From Candidatus Omnitrophota bacterium (GTDB taxonomy: Bacteria > Omnitrophota > Gorgyraeia > Zapsychrales > JAHFFX01), in contig JAHFFY010000010.1 of assembly GCA_023247705.1 (NCBI GenBank), positions 1-33,993 on the forward strand: DNA of 33,993 nt, given 5' to 3'. Shown here piece by piece: positions 1 to 7,321 of this stretch. The stretch's first letter is position 1. Each line of letters opens with the position of its first letter. The position numbers and the translations under genes are program-made. The notes under the pieces were generated by a model. The model did no database searches and was not told the origin of the DNA. It saw only the letters and a program-made list of their open reading frames with translations.

Positions 1-801
1 AATCCGCAATCCCGTGAAGATCAACGGCAACGACGATGGAATAATAATTTTAAAAACATGCGTAAACCACCCCAGCTGCAAAACACGAGAGACATTGATC
101 ATATCCCGGTCCACCGAAGCGACCCCCTGCGCAGTGTTAATGATCGTCGGCCACAATGAACACAGAGACACCGTGATCGCCGAGATCAAAAAACATTTCT
201 CAATCATACCATTCTGTACCGTATAGACTGAACTGACAACCAATGTCACCAACGGCAACCAGGCCAGAGGAGAAATCGGTTTAAAAAGTTGAATAAACGG
301 ATTAAACACCGCCATAAGCGTTTTGTTCAACCCGCACATAATGCCGATTGGAATGGCGATGATGGAAGCGATAAAAAAACCGGTAAAGACGGTGAGCAAG
401 CTCGTCACGATCTGGTTGATAAAAGTCGGTTTCCCGGTGTACTTGCGGATTTTCACTTTCGCTTGCGGGTCTTCCTTAAGCTTTTCGGCATTCATTTGTG
501 CCTGTTTCTCATAAAAAGCCTTGGCCTTGTCTTGTTCGCTGAAATGTTCTTTCCACAATTCCAGAGCCTGAAGCCTAACCTGGGTTGGCCCGGGTAATTT
601 TCCCAGACTGGTATCGATCCGGGCCGCAGCGAGAGACCAAACCCAAAAGAAAAAACAGAACGCAATGATGGGGATTCCGATCGATGAATAAACTGTCCCC
701 AAAAATTGAGAAATGTCCACCGGAGAGAACACCTTTTGCAATGGTCCTAATTCGGTCAATTGCCCTTTAGCATTGCGAAGCGTTTTCGATCGCATAGTCA
801 T
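1..801 (-). CDS. nrtB: Nitrate ABC transporter permease NrtB, partial at left edge
   Basis: This is an inner-membrane permease of the NrtB/TauC/SsuC family, which pairs with NrtA to import nitrate or nitrite. I translated it by hand: 267 codons run without a stop to the window edge, so the C-terminus is missing. A first membrane segment lies around residues 37-58 (IGIPIIAFCFFFWVWSL). A charged stretch rich in Lys and Glu follows, then the helical core with the family signature PISPLAWLPLV near residue 180. It starts 9 bp after the nrtA stop, so the two are almost certainly co-transcribed. The start is uncertain: the ATG at 801 has GAGG six bases upstream, and the ATG at 795 sits seven bases after AAGGA. 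Nitrate specificity is inferred from the nirBD and nrtA neighbours. An ATPase subunit and a nitrate reductase probably lie beyond the edge. Confidence 0.9.
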   Translation of the reverse strand, partial: MTMRSKTLRNAKGQLTELGPLQKVFSPVDISQFLGTVYSSIGIPIIAFCFFFWVWSLAAARIDTSLGKLPGPTQVRLQALELWKEHFSEQDKAKAFYEKQAQMNAEKLKEDPQAKVKIRKYTGKPTFINQIVTSLLTVFTGFFIASIIAIPIGIMCGLNKTLMAVFNPFIQLFKPISPLAWLPLVTLVVSSVYTVQNGMIEKCFLISAITVSLCSLWPTIINTAQGVASVDRDMINVSRVLQLGWFTHVFKIIIPSSLPLIFTGLRI

Positions 802-810
802 TTCCTTCCT

Positions 811-2160
811 CTATTTCATGCCAATTTTAAACTTCTTTAAATATTCGTTTGGTTCATGTCCATCGAAGGTCACACCATCAATAAAATTGCTCGAAGGCGG
901 TTTGAACCCGTCGGTTTCAGGAATCTGTGATTCATCCAGTTTCCCTGCCTTGACCAGTTCTTGTGCGGCCTCGCGCCAAATCTCCGGATGGTAAACATCT
1001 TTCACCAAATTTAAATACCATTCATCGGGTTTGGCCTCTAGCTGCCCCCAGCGGCGCACCTGGGTCAACCACCAAATCGCGTCGCTGTAATAAGGATACG
1101 TCGCGTTATTTCTGAAAAATACGTCCCAGTCCGGTTCAGAACGCTTATCACCTTTTTCATATTCAAACGTTCCGGTGAGCATCGGGCGAATCACTTCATA
1201 ATTTGCGCCGACATATTCCGGTTTCGAAAGGATCTTTGCCGCCTCGTCCCGATTTTTCACATCTTCATCCAGCCACTTTCCGGCGCGCATCAAGGCTTTG
1301 ACGATGGCTTTCAATGTATGCGGATTCGCATCGGCCCATTCTTTCGTGACGCCGAAAACTTTATCCGAAATTCCTCCGTTAACGTAATAACTCGAAGTAA
1401 CGGGAACACCGACCCCTTTATCAACAACCTGTTTGTGCCACGGATCGTTGACGCAGATCCCGTAACTTGTCCCGGCTTCCAGTACCGCCGGCATTTGCGG
1501 AGGCGGGGTCACGGACAACTGAACTTCGGCATCGGTCATTCCGCTTGTATCGGTCGCGGTGTAATATCCGGGATGGATACCTCCGGCGGCAAGCCAATAG
1601 CGTAAAACATAATTATGCGTTCCGACCGGATAAGTCATCGACATCTTGAACGGTTTTCCGTCGTTCTTGAATTCTTCAACGACGGGTTTTAAAGCGTCCG
1701 CCTTGATCGGATGGACCAGCTTTCCGTCTTCAATGGCAATATTTGGTTTCATTTTCTGCCAGACTTCATTAGAGACCGCTATCCCGGCGCCGTTGACCGA
1801 CATCACATAAGGAATAATAATATGCGCTTTCGTTAAAAGACCGCTGGTATGTCCGAGCGGTGCCGCGGCCAGCATATGAGACCCGTCGAGCTGCCCATCG
1901 ATGACGCGGTCCATCAGAACTTTCCAGTTGGCCTGGGCCTGCAAGGTCACATATAAGCCTTCTTCTTCAAAAAATCCTTTCTCTTTAGCGATGACCAAAG
2001 GCACGCAATCGGTCAATTTAATAAAGCCGAGGGTGAGTTCGTCTTTTTCCAGCATATCTCCGGCAAACAAAGGACGGGAACTAAAGCATCCCAACAGCCC
2101 TATTCCCAAAATAAGAAACAGGCTGAAAAAAATTCTAGAAACTCGATGACTGATTTGCAT
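811..2160 (-). CDS. nrtA: Nitrate ABC transporter substrate-binding lipoprotein NrtA
   Basis: This 449-residue extracytoplasmic binding protein delivers nitrate or nitrite to the NrtB permease. The N-terminus is a hydrophobic export signal with a lipobox (LLGC, Cys25), so lipid anchoring is likely. The mature part opens with the NrtA/CmpA-type segment [20 protein letters not shown], and the length fits the family at about 440 residues. I chose the ATG at 2160 because AAGGAG sits six bases upstream; the ATG at 2166 directly abuts that ribosome site. It lies between nirD, 63 bp upstream, and nrtB, 9 bp downstream, in one leftward operon. Bicarbonate (CmpA) or taurine binding is possible on sequence alone, but the nitrite reductase neighbours favour nitrate. 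Confidence 0.92.
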   Translation of the reverse strand: MQISHRVSRIFFSLFLILGIGLLGCFSSRPLFAGDMLEKDELTLGFIKLTDCVPLVIAKEKGFFEEEGLYVTLQAQANWKVLMDRVIDGQLDGSHMLAAAPLGHTSGLLTKAHIIIPYVMSVNGAGIAVSNEVWQKMKPNIAIEDGKLVHPIKADALKPVVEEFKNDGKPFKMSMTYPVGTHNYVLRYWLAAGGIHPGYYTATDTSGMTDAEVQLSVTPPPQMPAVLEAGTSYGICVNDPWHKQVVDKGVGVPVTSSYYVNGGISDKVFGVTKEWADANPHTLKAIVKALMRAGKWLDEDVKNRDEAAKILSKPEYVGANYEVIRPMLTGTFEYEKGDKRSEPDWDVFFRNNATYPYYSDAIWWLTQVRRWGQLEAKPDEWYLNLVKDVYHPEIWREAAQELVKAGKLDESQIPETDGFKPPSSNFIDGVTFDGHEPNEYLKKFKIGMK

Positions 2161-2223
2161 AACCATCTCCTTAATAACGATTTTGAATTTCTAAATTTGA
2201 TCTTTTCTTATAAATTTAATGAT

Positions 2224-2583
2224 TCATAAACCGACCATCGCACAATCTTTTTCCTGTGGCTTTATTTTGGCCGTCGGCCATTCCATGAAAATTTGATCTT
2301 CGTCTTTCCAGACCTTGAAGACACGCACGCACTCGTGCTTTTCTCCTCCCTGTCCGGTGGCCAGATCAAATTTATGTCCGTGCAAAGGACAAATGACCTT
2401 TCCCCCGCCGATGATCCCTTCGGACAAAGGCCCCTGGCGGTGCGGACAGCGATTTTCAATTGCAAAAATTTCCCCGCCTCGGGAACGAAATACGGCAATT
2501 TCTTCGCCGTCGATTAAAAAACTGATCCCTTGTCCTAAAGGAATCCGGTCGATCGGCCCGATATTAACAAATCTTTTTTTCAT
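2224..2583 (-). CDS. nirD: Nitrite reductase small subunit NirD, Rieske type
   Basis: This 119-residue Rieske-fold protein is the small partner of the NADH-dependent assimilatory nitrite reductase. A full set of [2Fe-2S] ligands is visible: Cys46-x-His48 and Cys65-x2-His68, within CPHRQG and CPLHGH. Many NirD proteins, including that of E. coli, keep the fold but have lost these ligands, so this copy may actually hold a cluster. The ATG at 2583 is preceded by GAGGAGGA at a good distance; the in-frame GTG at 2598 lies within that ribosome site and is unlikely. The gene begins 30 bp after nirB ends. A stand-alone Rieske ferredoxin cannot be excluded, but the position directly after nirB argues for NirD. 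Confidence 0.9.
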   Translation of the reverse strand: MKKRFVNIGPIDRIPLGQGISFLIDGEEIAVFRSRGGEIFAIENRCPHRQGPLSEGIIGGGKVICPLHGHKFDLATGQGGEKHECVRVFKVWKDEDQIFMEWPTAKIKPQEKDCAMVGL

Positions 2584-2613
2584 AATATTCCTCCTCACTA
2601 AATTCCATAAATT

Positions 2614-5109
2614 TCAGCCGTTATTCTCCGCTTCCCGGAGAACTTCGATTAATCGCGGTCCTTCAAATTGACCCGAATAAGCCGGAATGTCCGCTTCCTT
2701 CCACGGATCTTTATAAGCGGCCACCGCTTGGGCAATCCGTTCATCCAGCTGATTACAAATACCCAAAGAATCTTTCACTAAAATATTTCTCAAAATATCA
2801 ATGCCGATGCGCTCGACAAATCCATACGTCCTCTCGAGATACTTGGCGTGCTCACGGTAATATTGAATAAACCGGCCGATCATGGCGAGAACCTCTTCCT
2901 GCGTCTTGACGGTACAAAGCAAATCTCCTTTTCTCACCGTACTGCCGGCGGCACCGCCGATATAGATCTCCCACGAACCGCCTTCGATCGCAACGGCCCC
3001 GATATCTTTGACATAAGCCTCCGAACAATTGCGAGGACACCCGGCGGTGGCAAGTTTCATCTTATGCGGCGATTCGATGCCCTGAAAACGGTATTCAATC
3101 GCCTGTGCTAAATCAATCGAATCTCCAACGCCATAACGGCAGAAATCCGTTCCCACACAACTTTTACAGGTACGAAAAGCCTTGGTATAAGCGTGGCCAC
3201 TGGGCATTCCCAAATCTTTCCAGATCAACGGGAGGACTTCTTTCTTGACACCCAAAAGATCAATCCGCTGCCCGCCGGTAATTTTAACCATCTTCACTTT
3301 GTATTTAACCGCCGCCTGAGCAATGCGCATTAATTCATCCGGAGTCGTCACTCCACCATAGATACGCGGCACAACCGAAAAAGTTCCGTCTTTCTGAATA
3401 TTGGCATGAACACGGTCATTAATAAAACGGGCGTCGCGTTCGTCTTCATATTCGCCGGGCCAAATCGTTTTTAGCAAAGACGCTAATCCCGCCTTGCTAT
3501 CCGCGTCTTCTTTTCCTTGCGCCAGAATTTCAAAAACACGGCTGACCGACTTTAAACCGCGCGTCTGGATCTCGCGAACCAGCTGAGATTTTTCTAAGGG
3601 AACACCGGTGACATAATAATGTTCGCTCGCATCATAAGATACTTTTCCCAAACAATCTTCAATCAATTGCGCGATCATCCCCCGGCAGGACCCGCAGCCT
3701 TTGCCGGCCTTGGTCTTTCCGCCGACGGCTGCGACACTGGAGCAATTGTTTTCGGTAATCGCATGCATAATCTGTTTTTTGGAAACACCATTGCAGTTAC
3801 AAATTTGCGCGTGGTCCGGAAGGTCGGAGGCCTTGACTAACGCCGCGCCGGAAACGAAACCAAAGAGAAGCTCCGACCGGTTTTGCGGAACTGCTTCTTC
3901 CCGCATGAAAAGCTGCATCAATGTGTCGGCAAATTCCGTATCGCCGAGTAAAATTGCCCCATGGATTTTATTATCACGAACAATCAACTTTTTATAAATC
4001 CCCCGGTTGGGATCGCGGTAAACCAAAACTTCATCCTCGATGCGATCGGTATCTTTCTCTCCCATGGAAGCCAATTCGACACCCATGACTTTTAATTTTG
4101 TTCCGGTCTTTGAACCCATATACACCGCCTGTGGCGCCACCCCGGTAACGATATCCGCCAGTACGCGAGCCTGTTCCCAAATCGGTTCAACCAAACCATA
4201 AAGTTTTCCGCGGTGTTCAACGCATTCCCCCAAAGAAAAAATATCAAAATCGCTGGTGCGCATTTGATCATCACAAACAATTCCTTTATTCACATTCAAC
4301 CCCGACGCTTGCGCCACTTCCGTGATCGGACGGATCCCTGCGCTGACCACCACCATATCAGTTTCAATCGAAGTCCCGTCGGAAAAACCCAACGCGGAAA
4401 TCTTATTCTCATTGGAAATAATTTTGGACGTCTTCATACTCGTCAAAACCCGAATCCCCATTGCCTCCATGGTCCGTTTTAAAATCTGTGCGGATTCCTG
4501 ATCCAGCTGGTTCGCCATCAGTCCGGCAGCCGCTTCGACCACCGTCACTTCAAGCTGATGCGTCAAAAGTCCCCGCGCGGCCTCCAGCCCCAGCAAACCG
4601 CCGCCAATCACAACCGCTTTATGACATTTTTGGGAATACTGGGCGATCGAATGACAATCATCCAACGTGCGGAAAAGAAATGTGCCGGCCTGCCCCCAGC
4701 CTTCAATCGGCGGAACAAAAGGCCTCGAACCGGTGGCGATGATTACGTAATCATAAGGAACAACCATTTCTTCCTGGGTCGCAAATTTTTCATCATGAAG
4801 ATAAGGAACCGCTTCCGGAGATAAAGGTTTGCCTAAAACCACTTTCTTGGTACGGTCAATTTTAAAAGCCTTAACCCCCAAATGAAGAGTGATATGATTT
4901 TCTTTGTACCAGGAAAAGGGATTCATCATGACTTCAGTGGGGTCCTGGGTTTGATTGAGGACATTGCTTAAAAGAATCCGGTTATAATTGCCATAAGGTT
5001 CAGCGCCGAACATCACGATTTCGAATTGATCCGGGGTTCTGGACAAAATCTCTTCCACCACCCTGGCCCCGGCCATCCCGTTTCCGATAACGACTAATTT
5101 CTTTTTCAT
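2614..5109 (-). CDS. nirB: NADH-dependent nitrite reductase large subunit NirB
   Basis: This 831-residue cytoplasmic flavo-siroheme enzyme reduces nitrite to ammonium with NAD(P)H. Domains in order: an FAD-binding oxidoreductase with the dinucleotide motif GNGMAG (residues 9-14) and the NADH motif GGGLLG (about 169-174); a BFD-type [2Fe-2S] domain with Cys437, Cys439, Cys472 and Cys475; a ferredoxin-like half domain around 565-640; and the siroheme/4Fe-4S domain with Cys651-x5-Cys657 and Cys691-x3-Cys695. All cluster ligands are present and the length is normal. The ATG at 5109 follows GAGGAG by seven bases; the further upstream in-frame start has no such support. It is the first gene of the nirB-nirD-nrtA-nrtB operon and is read through an unusually long, structured leader. 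Confidence 0.96.
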   Translation of the reverse strand: MKKKLVVIGNGMAGARVVEEILSRTPDQFEIVMFGAEPYGNYNRILLSNVLNQTQDPTEVMMNPFSWYKENHITLHLGVKAFKIDRTKKVVLGKPLSPEAVPYLHDEKFATQEEMVVPYDYVIIATGSRPFVPPIEGWGQAGTFLFRTLDDCHSIAQYSQKCHKAVVIGGGLLGLEAARGLLTHQLEVTVVEAAAGLMANQLDQESAQILKRTMEAMGIRVLTSMKTSKIISNENKISALGFSDGTSIETDMVVVSAGIRPITEVAQASGLNVNKGIVCDDQMRTSDFDIFSLGECVEHRGKLYGLVEPIWEQARVLADIVTGVAPQAVYMGSKTGTKLKVMGVELASMGEKDTDRIEDEVLVYRDPNRGIYKKLIVRDNKIHGAILLGDTEFADTLMQLFMREEAVPQNRSELLFGFVSGAALVKASDLPDHAQICNCNGVSKKQIMHAITENNCSSVAAVGGKTKAGKGCGSCRGMIAQLIEDCLGKVSYDASEHYYVTGVPLEKSQLVREIQTRGLKSVSRVFEILAQGKEDADSKAGLASLLKTIWPGEYEDERDARFINDRVHANIQKDGTFSVVPRIYGGVTTPDELMRIAQAAVKYKVKMVKITGGQRIDLLGVKKEVLPLIWKDLGMPSGHAYTKAFRTCKSCVGTDFCRYGVGDSIDLAQAIEYRFQGIESPHKMKLATAGCPRNCSEAYVKDIGAVAIEGGSWEIYIGGAAGSTVRKGDLLCTVKTQEEVLAMIGRFIQYYREHAKYLERTYGFVERIGIDILRNILVKDSLGICNQLDERIAQAVAAYKDPWKEADIPAYSGQFEGPRLIEVLREAENNG

Positions 5110-5144
5110 GAGCACACTCCTCATTCTTCTTTCAGAAAACAAAA

Positions 5145-5174
5145 AGCCCAACCTCCGTCAAACGGTATCGGGCT
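5145..5174 (-). terminator. Terminator-like hairpin just upstream of the nirB ribosome site
   Basis: On the minus strand a stem AGCCCGA/TTGGGCT encloses a second stem CCGT/ACGG and is followed by TTTTGTTTTC. It has the form of an intrinsic terminator and lies about 35 nt before the nirB ATG, just ahead of the GAGGAG ribosome site. A terminator here makes sense only as an attenuator that is overcome under inducing conditions. I found no clear antiterminator stem competing with its 5' arm. Confidence 0.55.
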
Positions 5175-5260
5175 TCTTCGTCCTTATTGAACTTTTCCTT
5201 ATCGTTTAATAGAAGGAAGCTCAAGAATGTTTCTTCAGCGAAACGATTTCTAAATATAAA

Positions 5261-5329
5261 GGGCAGACTGTTTCCTATAAATCTTTCATAGGATCTTCCC
5301 ACAAAGGGAGGGAAAAAGAGAGTCTGCCC
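5261..5329 (-). promoter_or_regulatory. Branched RNA hairpin in the nir leader
   Basis: A perfect 9-bp outer stem (GGGCAGACT with AGTCTGCCC) closes a region holding an inner stem TCCTAT/ATAGGA at 5273-5293 and a CCC/GGG hairpin. On the minus strand it is followed by TTTATATTT. On the plus strand it is followed by TTTTTT, so it could also stop rightward transcription. The inner apical loop contains AAAGAT, the same six bases as the ANTAR-type loop at 5541-5546, although its closing pairs are weaker. The role is unknown; it could be a third regulatory stage of the leader. Confidence 0.5.
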
Positions 5330-5439
5330 TTTTTTGATAACTCTTATTTACCTCATGGCAAACTCCATTTCTTGATTCCCATTCTGCCGCGTCCTCAACC
5401 TAGGACATCTTCTTAGCTCTTTTTCCCTAAAAAGAAAAA

Positions 5440-5486
5440 GCCCTTCTCAAAAGCGCCCAACGCTTTTAAAAAGGACCTCATTGTCC
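5440..5486 (-). promoter_or_regulatory. Second antitermination module: A1/G4 hexaloop hairpin overlapping a strong terminator
   Basis: On the minus strand a hairpin GGAC-AATGAG-GTCC (5486 to 5473) has a six-base loop with A at position 1 and G at position 4, the ANTAR-protein signature. Its 3' arm GTCC is also the base of a 16-bp terminator stem: GTCCTTTTTAAAAGCG (5476-5461) pairs, with three G-U pairs, with CGCTTTTGAGAAGGGC (5455-5440), and TTTTTCTTTTT follows. The two structures cannot coexist. I see no clear partner hairpin just upstream; the canonical pair at 5537-5585 may serve both terminators. Confidence 0.65.
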
Positions 5487-5502
5487 CGGTTTAAGAGGAA
5501 AT

Positions 5503-5585
5503 AAAAAATCCGACATGACTTTACCTTAGCCTTGCCGGACATCTTTGTCCTACTGAAAACTTCTCAATAACCTTCAATGGTTATT
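5503..5585 (-). promoter_or_regulatory. ANTAR-type dual-hairpin antiterminator and first terminator in the nir leader
   Basis: Three elements are read on the minus strand. Hairpin 1 (5585-5566) is AATAACC-ATTGAA-GGTTATT. Hairpin 2 (5550-5537), 15 nt later, is GGAC-AAAGAT-GTCC. Both loops are six bases with A1 and G4, as in RNA sites bound by ANTAR regulators such as EutV, NasT and NasR. The 3' arm of hairpin 2 overlaps the 5' arm of a terminator, TCCGGCA (5539-5533) paired with TGTCGGA (5515-5509), which is followed by TTTTTT. A protein holding hairpins 1 and 2 would therefore block termination. The likely protein is the GAF-GAF-ANTAR regulator at 7322-8554. Confidence 0.75.
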
Positions 5586-5605
5586 ACTGGTTAGTGACAG
5601 AGATA

Positions 5606-5634
5606 AATATAAATTTCTTTAGGTGTTTTGTCAA
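5606..5634 (-). promoter_or_regulatory. Sigma-70 promoter of the nir-nrt operon
   Basis: TTGACA (5634-5629) and TATATT (5611-5606) are separated by exactly 17 bp on the minus strand. Transcription should begin near 5599, leaving a leader of about 490 nt before nirB. The strong promoter followed by terminators fits control after initiation rather than at the promoter. Confidence 0.75.
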
Positions 5635-5681
5635 GCGGTTTTTATTAAAAAATATCCTCATTACATATTTCTCGTCGATAG

Positions 5682-6446
5682 TTACTTCCCAGTCTTCTTA
5701 ATACTCTTTTGTGAAAGATTACCGCTGACAAAAAGAACTAACTTGGGCCAATTAATAGCCCCTGAAACATGACAATAATCGCTGGTAAACTCACGCAATA
5801 ATCTATTAAATGCATTAGCTTTTTCTTCTTTAAAATTTGTATCATGTTTCTCTGCATCACAACCAAGAGGATCAATAAGATCTATATATAAATTTTCATC
5901 TCCGGAAATTAAATGCCAAAAACTTTGGCCCCCAATATGAAGGTATTCGCCGGTATAAACAGTCTTGAAATTTCCATAACAAATCCCTAACGTAGGCTGC
6001 AACCTTGTTTCTTGATCTGATTGTCGAATTATCTTTACTGCCGTTTTAAAATTTCTTTTCAATTCTAAATGTTGACCTGAATTACCCCAATTTCTTCCTG
6101 ATTTAACAGCGATTAGAAAGCGAACAGAATCCCTTATTAATTCAATATCAATCCCCTGCGCAGCTGATTTATGTCCGCCGCCGGTAATTTCTGCGACATA
6201 AATAGCGAGTTTTTCTAAGAATCCTCCAAACGAACCTTCTTCAGAAGAGGATAAGTGTGCATCTAACAAAGCACTAATCAAATTGGTGGCCAAATTCAAA
6301 TTTTTTGCGCGAAACAGATATGGATTCTTTCGTCGAAGCAAAAGTTTTAGTTCAAGTTTTTTAAGATTTTTAATGCGATTCAACTGAAAGGTAACAATAT
6401 TATCGCGTACAAATTGCTCGATTTTTTTTCTTGTTTCCGTTTTCAT
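5682..6446 (-). CDS. Type II restriction endonuclease, PmeII-like
   Basis: This 254-residue protein resembles the PmeII family of type II restriction endonucleases, from recall of the family pattern (KNPYLFRAKNL, SSSEEGSFGGFLE, GID-IE, VKSGRNWGNSGQ). The GID (Asp100) and the VKSG (Lys115) fit a PD-(D/E)XK-type nuclease core with a changed acidic position. The start ATG at 6446 lies inside the end of the methyltransferase gene (47-bp overlap), with AGGAG about ten bases upstream, which indicates translational coupling. Base composition is visibly AT-richer than nirB, in keeping with horizontal gain. The recognition sequence cannot be read from the protein. The nuclease role rests on both family resemblance and pairing with the methylase. 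Confidence 0.8.
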   Translation of the reverse strand: MKTETRKKIEQFVRDNIVTFQLNRIKNLKKLELKLLLRRKNPYLFRAKNLNLATNLISALLDAHLSSSEEGSFGGFLEKLAIYVAEITGGGHKSAAQGIDIELIRDSVRFLIAVKSGRNWGNSGQHLELKRNFKTAVKIIRQSDQETRLQPTLGICYGNFKTVYTGEYLHIGGQSFWHLISGDENLYIDLIDPLGCDAEKHDTNFKEEKANAFNRLLREFTSDYCHVSGAINWPKLVLFVSGNLSQKSIKKTGK

Positions 6447-7299
6447 TAACTACCGTCTCCTGCCGCTCTTTTTTTATCAAAGTACCCTCTATTTGCTTAA
6501 TATACTCCGGGACGATCTCTATTCCTAAATATGCCCGACCAAGATCATGGGCCGCAACGGCCGTAGTTCCTGACCCCAAAAAAGGATCTAAAACAAGATC
6601 TCCGGATTTTGTGAACAATTTGATAAACCATTTAGGCAACGCTAAAGGAAAAACAGCACTATGATTTTTATTTCCGCATTCTGTACTGAAATAAAGAACA
6701 TTGGTAGGATAAGCCTTTGTCCTCCCTATCCAATTTGCAATCCTCTTTCCAAAACCACTTTGCACTCTTGAATCATCTCTGCGCAAATCTGTATCGCTAA
6801 GATTCTTGAGTCTTGTTTTTGCCCAATCTCCCATAGGCACCATCACTTGATCTTGATACATGGCAAATTGCCTTTGTTTATTAAATTGCAAACATCGTTC
6901 CCATGCATCACGAAATCTATTCGGCCATTTTCCAGGATAGCAATTCTTTTTATGCCAAATAAATTCTTCTGTCCATAACCAACCTTGTCGACGCATGCCT
7001 TGAATAAGATCAATAACATAGGTATGCCGTTCCGCCTCGACAACTTTTTCTTTAATATTCAAAATAAACGTTCCTGAAGGTTTTAATACGCGTTTTAAAT
7101 GAGAAGCAATGGGCAAAAACCAATTAACATATTTATCTGGATGAATACCGCCATAAGTATTCCTTCTGCTATCTGCATAAGGAGGCGACGTCACAATAAG
7201 GTCTACAGAATTTGAAGGGATATCTTGAAGGATTATTAAACAATCCCCTTGTATAACCTGATTTTTCCATTGATTAATATCTTTATTCATTTTAATCAT
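6400..7299 (-). CDS. DNA methyltransferase of a type II restriction-modification pair
   Basis: This is a 299-residue SAM-dependent DNA methyltransferase. The catalytic motif TSPPY (residues 37-41) comes first and the SAM-binding motif DPFLGSGTT lies near residue 240, the order of beta-class amino-methyltransferases. The S-P-P-Y form is commonest in N4-cytosine enzymes, although N6-adenine cannot be excluded. The C-terminus is Lys/Asn-rich where it overlaps the endonuclease gene. The ATG at 7299 follows AGGA by five bases. It begins 22 bp after the ANTAR regulator ends, so it may be transcribed from that gene's promoter. It should protect the host DNA from the endonuclease encoded next to it. 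Confidence 0.9.
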   Translation of the reverse strand: MIKMNKDINQWKNQVIQGDCLIILQDIPSNSVDLIVTSPPYADSRRNTYGGIHPDKYVNWFLPIASHLKRVLKPSGTFILNIKEKVVEAERHTYVIDLIQGMRRQGWLWTEEFIWHKKNCYPGKWPNRFRDAWERCLQFNKQRQFAMYQDQVMVPMGDWAKTRLKNLSDTDLRRDDSRVQSGFGKRIANWIGRTKAYPTNVLYFSTECGNKNHSAVFPLALPKWFIKLFTKSGDLVLDPFLGSGTTAVAAHDLGRAYLGIEIVPEYIKQIEGTLIKKERQETVVNENGNKKKNRAICTR

Positions 7300-7321
7300 A
7301 TTATTCCTGTTTCAATTTTTT

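Noticed and set aside
289-597. 102-codon open frame on the plus strand
   Set aside because: It is antisense to nrtB, which is recognised by its own sequence and runs to the edge.
5353-5382. Nine-codon leader reading frame in the nir leader (minus strand, ATG to TGA)
   Set aside because: It has a GAGG ten bases upstream, but no run of regulatory codons and no overlap with a terminator; too short to claim.
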